A stretch of 64,000 bases of DNA, taken from the NCBI GenBank assembly GCA_023079485.1, contig CM041090.1, forward strand, positions 8,802,519-8,866,518, written 5' to 3'. A program made the position numbers and the translations under genes. This document shows, piece after piece, positions 37,102 through 57,837 of this stretch (the first letter of the stretch is position 1; each line of letters begins with the position of its first letter). This DNA is from Archilochus colubris. Its lineage: Eukaryota; Chordata; Aves; Apodiformes; Trochilidae. Under the pieces are notes generated by a model, which was not told the DNA's origin, did not search any database, and saw only the letters and a list, made by a program, of their open reading frames with translations.

Positions 37102-40100
37102 AGTGCTCAGTTTTTGAAGTTCCTTTTCAAGTTTATATGTAGAGCGTCAGCAACGTATATTGAGGGAAATACTGCTTAATTCTTAACTTTCTGGTGTATT
37201 TTGTTATCTTAAATCTCTCACTGTTAGGAAAAAGCTTTTCCCAGCACCCTGAAGGAAGAGCCTGTCCCTGATTAAGCCTTACATTCCTGAAGCCACTTAC
37301 AGTTTTTCCTCACATCTGGCACTTGATGGATAAGCAGGCAAATTGGAATGACTGTTGGCTTGAAGTGGATATTCCAACAGGAACTCTATTACTTCACTTC
37401 CAGTCTAGGGAAGTGCTGAGCACCCTGCACCAGTTGCGGTCACTGCAAGCTGCAGAGACTCCTGAAATGCTGTTCTCAGGTTGTGTTGGGTCAGTACCTG
37501 AACTCTCAGACTGTTAAAAAATTAGTGACCTAATATTTATCTCTGCTTGGTTGCTACTGGTTCTTTGGGAAGAGGTGCACTATCAAGTCAAGCCCTCTTT
37601 TATTTCTTCTCAGTCTTAAGTAAAGCTGTAGGCAATAAAATTATTTAGTAAAGCATTTACTGGTATGAGGCATAGAATAAGGGAGGTATTATGTAAGATA
37701 TAGTGACAAGGTCATTAGCTGAAACATCACCAATATCAGGGTAAAAGGAAAGTTGAATCTAGCAGGCTTAATGGATTTTTCTTTGTTTTTCTAGTGTCTC
37801 TCAGTTGTGACCTGCAATAACCCCTCCCTGGAGCTCGCCACTGGAATTCCAGCTGCACTGGAATGCGGTGGTTTTTCCTCAGGGAGTGATGCAGCAGTCT
37901 TAATTAGGATATTTAAATGAATTTAATCTTCAGCCTAGCTCAGGATTTGTAAACAGGTTTTCCACAATGAATACCTTCACTCGGCATAATTTGTATTTGC
38001 TAAAAATCTGTGACAAGTCACTTCTTTACAGTCCTTCCTCTTTCTGTTCATCCCTGGCAGAGCCCAGGGGGTTTTTAGAGTTTACTTTCTGACACTTGGA
38101 CTTTGAGATCTGTTTTATATTGAGGAATAAGAAACTCTTTCTGTGTGTGTAGGGTTTTGCTCTTTTGTGCTGCTTATTTTACAGAATCAGAGAGATAATT
38201 TTGTTCCAAAAATTTAATGTTGGTGAAAACAATGTGAAGAAGAAGATTTTGGTGTGCTTGCATCTGTGTGCTGAGCAGCCACCAAACCATTCTGCCACTG
38301 TCACTGAGACTCCTCAGCAATACACATCCAGTGCATGTGTTCATGGGGGGCAGTGCTCAGCCACTAATACTGATTTATTTTAGTGTGTAGGTTTCAGTGC
38401 TGCATGGTTTGTCCTTTAAAATGATGAACTCCAGAGTGGTTTCCTTGGAAGAAAAGGGGTGATTCAATAATTTTCATGAACTATATGTGTATATGTAAGT
38501 ATATATGAATTGTATTTATTAATTTAATGTATGTAGTATATAGTATATAATCCATATATTTTTAGTAGGTAGATTTAAAGACCTGTAGTGTTGATTTCAG
38601 TGTGTTGTAGTAGTGCAAGAAGTTCAATTCAGATTTACAGTTACTAGGCAGATTTAGAGTGGTTTGAAGGTTTTTTTCCATTTCAAAGAGAAATGACATA
38701 AAAAAAAAAGAAAAAAAAAAAAAAAAAGTTGTTGAATGTGGACAACAAAAGGAGTGAAGCTATTCTTATCTGTCCAGAATTCAGGTTTAATTTAGTGTAA
38801 TTCAATCAAAGGGTGATAAAAAAATTCCAATTCATCATTTAAAAAAAAAAAAAAGAGAGAGAAGAGGAAAAAGCCTCACAACCATTCTCAGCCAAATGTT
38901 TTTTTCCAAGCCAGCTGAGGGCTGGTATCTACTCTGTGGCTCTGCAGTGCATGCCTGCCCTCTCACTTCCCGAGCAGAGCTCCTGCAGAGGCAGTGGACA
39001 TGCTGAGCACAGAGTGAAAACAGGCTCTGCAAAAAGTGTCTGCACAGATCAGAGAGGAAAGGGCAGCTGAAACGTGTCAGGAGAGCAGCAAGGACTAATC
39101 TAGAAGTGCAAAAAATGACGCCAGTAATTTGTGGGGCAGAAAGAGCACAGTTTCACACTTTCAATCAGGGAAGGGATACATGAGATGCTGGGTTTTGCAA
39201 CTTGATTTCCCTCATTTCAGTATTGACAAGCATTCTTACATTTTATTGAAAAGATACTTGTTTTCTAGGTAGAATTTCAGTAAATTGTATGAGAATGAAC
39301 CACTTCTCTTTATTTCTTTTCTTAGAAAAGCTTTCTAACCACAGCTTGAAATTGGATCTCTTATACACTGATTACACTTCCAAGAGTGCTTCCACCCCCA
39401 GTTGCAAGGGGTGGAAAAGGAATATCGCAATTCCAAGAATAGACACAGAAAACAAGGTGCTTTGGCAAATGCCTCAGAAGTTGTTAAATTAGGGAGGTTT
39501 TTGAAATCCAGGAAAAATAATGACTGTAATAGTTTTGATGGGTTTTGTTTTATTTTTTTTGGGTTTGTGTTTTGTTTGTTTTTCTTTTGTTTTCAACAGA
39601 TTTATTTATTGAGAAATAATTACTCTTTTATTTGTAGCTAGATTTAAAGGCCAAGAAAACTGTTTCCTTTTTAAGTAGAATAGAGGCACTTGAATACTAC
39701 TAATGTTATAACCTACAGTTATCCAATTATACATTTCATTGAGGGATTGGCTAGAATCCAAGTGCAGTAGTTAGAATAAAGGCTCCCTGTTATTTAGGTC
39801 TATGTGAAATAATTCACTGCTTGCAATTGAATCTGCAGTACCTTACCTATTATGTTAAAAAAAAAAAGCAAACTGTGCTGCTCATAAGTGTGTATTAATT
39901 TCTGGAGTGCTCAAGTAAATTAATAATTTTGGTTTACAAGCAGATAGTCTGCATTTAAAACTTTTTTTTTTCACCTAAAAATTAGATGTCTTCTTGTAGA
40001 AATTCTGTTCTATGCCATTATTTTCCTATTGTTTGCTTTGTGTAGCTGGTATGCATAGTTTTGGTGGGAAGGGTATTGCCAGAGGCATTCTACCCTAATT

Positions 40101-40368
40101 TTGCAATAATACTAAAATGGGCTCTCCATACTCATTTTGTGGGACACTGACACAATATCTAACCAGCACTCAGTTTAGCTCTTGGTTGTGTTGCCTAGGC
40201 TAGCAGGTCTTGAAATTGAAAGCTACTGATTAAAAAAGTAATTTATGTTGAAAGTCAACCACTTAGCATAATGCAGACTTCACTGCAAAATGATGGCAAT
40301 ATCAGTAAAAAGTGCAGTGTTGTCAAAGATGCAAATCTTGCTACAGTTACTGGTTTTTATCTCCACAG
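37102..40368. other. Intergenic or alternative FSIP1 intron, no gene seen
   Basis: AT-rich, with A-runs at 38700-38727 and 38840-38854. No supported exon, and frames of 60-80 codons lack content. It ends with an acceptor-like tract (TTTTTATCTCCACAG) at 40368. Confidence 0.4.
38700..38727. repeat. Poly-A tract
   Basis: An A-run interrupted by one G. No retroposed body was recognised 5' of it. Confidence 0.85.
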
Positions 40369-40436
40369 GTTACCAAGGGTTAAGTCCTACACTTCTTGAA
40401 CATATGTTTGATGCAGATGAACACTTGAAAACTTAG
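40369..40436 (+). CDS. FSIP1: Alternative FSIP1 terminal exon (candidate)
   Basis: A good acceptor (TTTTTATCTCCACAG) precedes GTTACCAAGG. Spliced to the one-base overhang of the 31435-31981 exon, it makes a Gly codon and continues in frame for 22 codons: YQGLSPTLLEHMFD, then ADEHLKT and TAG at 40434-40436. An AATAAA lies at 40920-40925. Either this is a second 3' end of FSIP1 or the in-frame match is chance. The tail does not match what I remember of the human C-terminus, so I rank it below the exon at 34963. Confidence 0.35.
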
Positions 40437-41060
40437 TCTGCTGTATTTGCATGGGTTCTGAGAAGAATGTGCTATGGTAAGTAAACATTTTTCTCTCTGC
40501 ATTAGCAAGAAACAGGAAGATTATTTATGCACAATTTTGGCCAAATACCCAGTAACACTAGAAGTGGCATCCAGTAGTCGAGACCCTTGTGTCTCACCAG
40601 GGAGGCTCCAGGGAGCTGGGGACACCACATTTCCCATATCCTTCACCTATGGAATTTTTGCCCTATGGAGTGTGGCCAATTTCCATGCTGTTCTCAGGGA
40701 GGCAAAAAGAGGTTATGAGACCAAAATTGCAGGACGTTTGGTACAGCAGACCCAGAGATGGGTTACACTGATGGTGCCCTGCCACAGGACACTGCACTAT
40801 CTCACTCCAGAGAAGTGAATCAGAGAATCCTGTAACTAGCAAGGGCAGAAATTCAGCAGCCAGTCATATTTCTGAAGCAACAGATTGGAAGTTTTTTCTC
40901 CTTGTTCTCAGTGGGATAAAATAAAACATACAGGACTGTCCTCAAAAGTTTATAGACAGAAAGGAAAAAACTTCATAGAATAGAACTCTTCCTTCTCAGG
41001 AAAAGGAGCTGTGAGGATTCATCTTGCACACCTGCAGAACCTATAAAACCCTTCTTGTGT
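40437..41060. other. Spacer between the two converging genes
   Basis: If the alternative FSIP1 exon is real, the part up to about 40945 is its 3' UTR, with AATAAA at 40920-40925. Otherwise it is intergenic. The 114-codon plus-strand frame at 40474-40818 has no recognisable domain. Confidence 0.4.
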
Positions 41061-41255
41061 TCATCTAGCACCTGTCTTTGCTAAAGGGCTCATGAGACCA
41101 ACTGCTGCTACAAGTAAATATTGAGCAACTAACTGGTCCTGAATGCTCTCATTTTCAGCAGCTTGTTCCATCACTTGATACAGTCTCACAGCATCAGCTT
41201 TTTGCTTGCATGAGCTGTCCTGGTCTGTAAGAGATGAACAGGCACTTATCTGCCC
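41061..41255 (-). other. Unrecognised coding-like segment, minus strand
   Basis: A minus-strand frame of 64 codons starts right after a good splice acceptor (TCACTCTCTGCAG) in phase 0 and ends in TGA at 41061-41063. It reads GQISACSSLTDQDSSC, then KQKADAVRLYQVMEQAAENE and SIQDQLVAQYLLVAAVGL, a balanced and probably helical composition unlike the junk frames around it. I do not recognise the family. It lies about 450 bases past the THBS1 polyadenylation signal on the same strand. It could be an alternative exon, a remnant of a retrocopy, or chance. No start codon or donor partner could be assigned. Confidence 0.25.
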
Positions 41256-41689
41256 CTGCAGAGAGTGATCCAGCTCCCTTTTCATGTGAAAGAAACAGAG
41301 GGGAGACCTGGGCAGGGCTGATTGAAATCCAAAAGGGTTTTGCCCATCAGGGGCACAAGTCTAAACAGAAGTCTTCAGTGAAACCTTCAGCATCAAAGGT
41401 AGCAGCTGCCATGATACCTACCTGCAGCAGTGCCTTCAGGTGGACAAGCTGTTACACCTGGGGTAAAAGCACAGATGGCTCCCCTCTTGGGAGTTTTAGT
41501 TAAAAGTTTTAAGTTAGTTAGTTAAAAGTTTTAATTAAAAGACTGTAGAGAAATCTTGCTTTGGAGCCCAATTTGACATGAGCCACAGAGCAATCTGTTA
41601 GCATATCAGGGATCCACAAAAGCATTAAAAAGCATGAATAAAAACATAGCACAAAGGTGTAAATATAAATGTCCTGGTTGGTTTATTGT
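41256..41689. other. Region just past the THBS1 3' end
   Basis: No gene was recognised. It includes a short TTAGTTAAAAGTTTTAA-type direct duplication at 41496-41540. Confidence 0.4.
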
Positions 41690-41707
41690 TCTTTGTATGC
41701 AAGAAGC

Positions 41708-41713
41708 TTTATT
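41708..41713 (-). terminator. THBS1: AATAAA polyadenylation signal of THBS1
   Basis: A canonical hexamer (TTTATT on the plus strand), with a second copy 20 bases further on at 41682-41687. Cleavage is expected near 41690-41660. Confidence 0.7.
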
Positions 41714-41841
41714 GTACAACTTACACAACTTTAAAATGGAAAATGGTTAAAAATGTTTACAAAAAAGCATGTTCTTAGAAAATTATGCTAGCAAAAACAT
41801 CAGGAGAAGGGAAGCAAAAAAAAAAAAAGTCCTCAGTTCAG

Positions 41842-41849
41842 TGTGCAAA
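41842..41849 (-). promoter_or_regulatory. THBS1: miR-19 8-mer seed match in the THBS1 3' UTR
   Basis: The minus strand reads TTTGCACA, complementary to miR-19 positions 2-8 with an A opposite position 1. THBS1 is a known target of the miR-17-92 cluster, including miR-18 and miR-19, in mammals. The site lies close to the polyadenylation signal, a favourable position. Function in this bird is inferred. Confidence 0.55.
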
Positions 41850-43986
41850 CATTTTATAAAAATAGAAATACTAACTCTACAGGTAGCATTTCATGATAAA
41901 TTATTTAAATAGCATATCTACACAATTACACGATTAACTATTACAATGGCAATGAGAAAAATAATTTATAAAAATACAAGCACTGGTATACAAGATGACA
42001 GGAAAAAATATAACACAACATTAGAAATTGTATTTGACTTTTTTTTTTTCCAATGCCATTTCCTTACTGGGAATACATGTTCTGCAAAGAAATTTTGATT
42101 ATGTACAGCATTAACTTTAGTACTACAGTAGCTTTAAAGTTTGTTAGACATTTGAACTCTGCTTAATCCAAAGGTTTTTCTCAGTCACACAACAATGAGG
42201 TAATATTTGTACGTAAAACTTTCACTGTGTTAATTTCATTATTTTTTTTTTTTTAAGACAAGGAAATACAAGGATGCTGCCCCTTCTATTGGGGAAAACA
42301 GTCTTCTGGCAATGTACATCAAACCCTCCCCCTCTTTTGCAAGGAGCTCCTGAAATTCTATAGTTTGGTAAGAATTCCTGTTGTAGCTGCAGGTTGCAAG
42401 CTACAGTCATTAGTGTGCAGTAGCACAAACAGCCCATGGGAATGGATACTGATGGGGGTCATTGGGCCTCTCTGCAGTTGCCTCGGGGCCAATATTCTGG
42501 TTTTGGGTCAGGCCCACTGACCCAGTGGTCAAGCACTGCTCACATGCCCCAGCACTAAATGCCTGGTGGTAAATAAATGGTGGTAAATGGCATTCCCCCA
42601 TCTCACACTGTGGATGGGAGACAGGAACTGCTCTGAACCATCTAAAGAGAGGTGAATTTTAGCACTGCAGAACCACTGGCTGCCAGGCTACCTTGCACAA
42701 AGAAAGGAGAAGCCAACACTGAGCTCAAACTGAGAAAAACACCCCATTCCTCAGACCTTCACTTCTCCCTGCACCTCAAAGACTTTATGGGAAAATTGCT
42801 CTTTGTGACAAACATCACCACTATCAGCTCCAGACAATTTTTTTTCTCAACTAAAACCCCTCTAGTCTCAATATAGAAAAGAGTTAATAAATAATCTGTA
42901 TTTACAATCTTACAGTCATGGAGACTTGTAACAATGATTAGGTGGATAGTCTTGACGCATTTGTTTGTTTTTTTTTTTTAATCAATAATTCTTCAGTCAT
43001 AATATCAAGGATATGTAAAAATAAATATTTTACAATTTCAGTATTTTATCTACAGGCCTCTTCCCCTCCCTTCCAAAGAAGGAAGGGGTTAAAAACCTCT
43101 ATGACAATATAGAAAAGGAATGTTTTCATTACTATTGGTTTTTTGTGCCTTTTTAACCATAAGAAGTGAAGCACATGCTGGTTTCCTGAAAGGCAGCACA
43201 GTGCTAGCTGAGATGGTGGTGCTTTCTGGCACCATATTTGAAAGAAAACATTTTGAAGGTAAAAAAGATCTGCATCTAATCAGGAAAAGAAAACCAAAAC
43301 AGAATCCAATTGTAAATCCCGCTTCTCCCACACAACGCTGGTGTGATCCAGTGTGCCAGTTTTAATCCTCTTTCTCCCTCCCATGATAGAAATCTGTTTT
43401 AGGATACCTGTTTTACCCTGTGTAACAGAGCAGCTGATCTAGCTCCCCAAAAGTAGAGTAAAAGGCTGTGTTTTTATCTGAAAAATGACATATAAAACAA
43501 TAGTTTCTCCAAGTTAAACAGATGTAAACCAAGGTAGTGCAGCCCTCATTTAAAAAAAAACTCCTCTCCCCCATAAAGAAGAGAAGACCTAGAGTTCACC
43601 CTCCCACCCAAAAACCCTTTTCCCCACACAATGAAAGGTCTTCAGTTTAAGTAGTCCACAGCACATCCAAAGATGGTCTTTTTACAAAATGCTACTCCAT
43701 GGGACCTCCAGTTTGAGAGGCAGTGACACTGCACTGTGATAAACAGCAAACAAATGTCTTTCCTACTGAAAGAAGTATGCTTTGTTCAGTGAAGACAATT
43801 CTCATTTGCAAGACACATTTGTTTCCTTCCACTCAGCAGAGGTCAGATACCAAGCATGTTCTCACTTTCATTCTCTCAGAAGCATTCTCTTGAGGCAGGT
43901 CATGTGTTTCGAGTCCACATTTACGCAGAAAGAAAAAGGAAGGAATAATACAATGGTCCCAGGATTTGTAAGGCTAAATGTTTCAG

Positions 43987-43993
43987 AAGGTGC
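43987..43993 (-). promoter_or_regulatory. THBS1: miR-18 7-mer seed match, just after the THBS1 stop
   Basis: The minus strand reads GCACCTT, matching miR-18 positions 2-8, about 45 bases past the stop codon. Together with the miR-19 site it gives one match for each of the two miR-17-92 members reported to act on THBS1. Confidence 0.5.
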
Positions 43994-44038
43994 AATACCA
44001 GCATTTTTAAATAGTCTCTGGATCCAATAACCTTGTGA

Positions 44039-56556
<12,518 letters not shown>

Positions 56557-56581
56557 GGCAAAGGTCTCTCTCCGAACGGGC
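56557..56581 (-). other. THBS1: THBS1 5' UTR, part in the second exon
   Basis: 25 nt between a pyrimidine-rich acceptor (CTTCTCCCTTGTGCCGGTTC then CCAG) and the ATG. Mammalian THBS1 likewise has its start codon shortly after the start of the second exon. Confidence 0.65.
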
Positions 56582-56771
56582 CTGGGAACCGGCACAAGGG
56601 AGAAGGTCACCGCGCTGCCGTCGCACCCGGGATCTCCCGCCCAGCGCACCGGCACCAGCGGCTCCCAAGGCTCCCGGAGGCGGGGAGGCTGCGCGGCGGG
56701 AGGCAGCAGGGACAGGGCAGGTGCCCTGGGATGGGGCAGCGAGCGCGGCGGGAACCGCTTCAAGCGTTTAC

Positions 56772-56950
56772 CTGCGGGGAGAGAGATCCGAGCGGGCAGC
56801 GCCGGTCTCCAGCGCCTCCGGCTATTAAATATCCTCGGATAACCCTCGAGTGTCCCGCGGGGGGAGTACGAACAGCGCTTTCGTCGGGGCGGGCACAGCG
56901 GAGCGGCGGATCCCGAGACTCAGATTGCGGGATCGGCGCTGCCGGGAGCT
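56772..56950 (-). other. THBS1: THBS1 non-coding first exon (5' UTR), start approximate
   Basis: The donor CCCCGCAG|gtaaac on the minus strand marks the 3' end at 56772. The 5' end near 56950 is inferred from the TATA-like box about 30 bases upstream. The length (about 180 nt) and lack of ATG fit the known THBS1 first exon. The intron to the second exon is about 190 bases. Confidence 0.6.
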
Positions 56951-56977
56951 CTCCGGGCGCCGGGCGCCGTGCGCGGC

Positions 56978-56983
56978 TTTAAA
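56978..56983 (-). promoter_or_regulatory. THBS1: TATA-like box of THBS1
   Basis: CTTTAAAG lies in GC-rich sequence about 30 bases before the expected transcription start near 56950. TTTAAA is a palindrome, so orientation is set by the gene. Human THBS1 also has a TATA-containing promoter. Confidence 0.6.
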
Positions 56984-57014
56984 GGGCGGCTCGCATTCCT
57001 GGGCGCGCGGCGGG

Positions 57015-57019
57015 CCAAT
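57015..57019 (-). promoter_or_regulatory. THBS1: Inverted CCAAT box (NF-Y site) of THBS1
   Basis: On the gene strand this reads ATTGG, within CCGATTGGCCCG, about 65 bases upstream of the inferred start. An NF-Y site at this distance is known from the human THBS1 promoter, where it works with a distal serum response element. GC boxes (GGGGCGG type) surround it. Confidence 0.6.
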
Positions 57020-57582
57020 CGGCGGCGGCGGGGCAGGAAGCGGGGGGCGGGAGCCGGGTGGCTCCGCGGCCAGAGACAACTTTCCATCGGGGCCGGGGGG
57101 CGGGGACGGGTCCGGTGCCGCCGAACCCCGCCGGCCCGGGGAGCGGCGGCCCCCACGCAGCTCCTGTGGGGCGGTGCCGCGCTCGGCTGCGCCGCTTGGG
57201 GGCGCCCTGCGAGCGTCCGGCGCTTGTCCCCCAGGGCCCGCAGGGTTCTCTTTCTGCCGCCTTCCCGTCCGGCTGCGGGGAGCCGCGGCGTGCCCGGCGG
57301 GGGCCCTCGTCCCCAGAGCCGGCGGTGACCCGCGTCTGGCACCGCGCCTGTCTCGCCGCTCCGCGCCTGCCCTGATGCCCCCCCGGCGTCCCACCGCTGC
57401 CCTCCGGACCCTTGACTGGCGGCCGCTTGCAGTGGCCTTCGCCCCGCGCCGAGGGTGTCCCGGGCTGGCTGTGTCTGCCGGGAGGGGCGCTTGAGGGGCG
57501 CAGCGCGGTGCAGGTGTGTGCCCGCCGCCCGGCCAGGGCAGAGAGGAGAGGTGCGGCTGAACGCCGCTACCTCCGGCTGCCT

Positions 57583-57589
57583 TGAGTCA
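57583..57589. promoter_or_regulatory. THBS1: AP-1 consensus TGAGTCA upstream of THBS1
   Basis: A perfect TGAGTCA about 635 bases upstream of the inferred start, at the outer part of the CpG island. A heptamer can occur by chance, so function is only suggested by its place in a promoter of an immediate-early-type gene. Confidence 0.35.
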
Positions 57590-57837
57590 CTTGATGAGAA
57601 CAGTCTTCACTTAATTAACTTAATTCGCTTAAGGAAAAGCCTGTCTTCTGCCCACTGGTCACAGTGCACAGCACGTGGGGTTTTGGGCCTGCAAAATCAG
57701 TAACGTGAATTCTCATGAGCTCTTTCTGGCTCCCCATGGAAGGGGTGCGGGCTGGGTGGCGCGGGGGGAAGAGAGGAGAGCGATGGCGGGGAGGAGGGAG
57801 GGCGGAGGGATGGGGGAGCCTAGCGCCTGCTGCCACC

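Larger units (their letters stand above)
41690..44038 (-). other. THBS1: THBS1 3' UTR
   Basis: About 2.35 kb from the TAA stop to just beyond an AATAAA on the minus strand at 41708-41713. The length fits the roughly 2 kb 3' UTR of mammalian THBS1. It is AT-rich with several long A/T runs and contains seed matches for miR-18 (43987-43993) and miR-19 (41842-41849). Open frames across it are not coding. Confidence 0.85.

Noticed and set aside
40474..40818. 114-codon plus-strand frame downstream of the alternative FSIP1 exon
   Set aside because: It lacks a recognisable domain, a convincing acceptor or conserved residues. It could be 3' UTR or intergenic. Kept as spacer.
56825..57494. Long overlapping frames of 100-214 codons on both strands
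   Set aside because: They lie in the THBS1 CpG island, are rich in Arg, Gly, Pro and Ala, overlap in several frames and contain no domain. GC-rich DNA has few stop codons.
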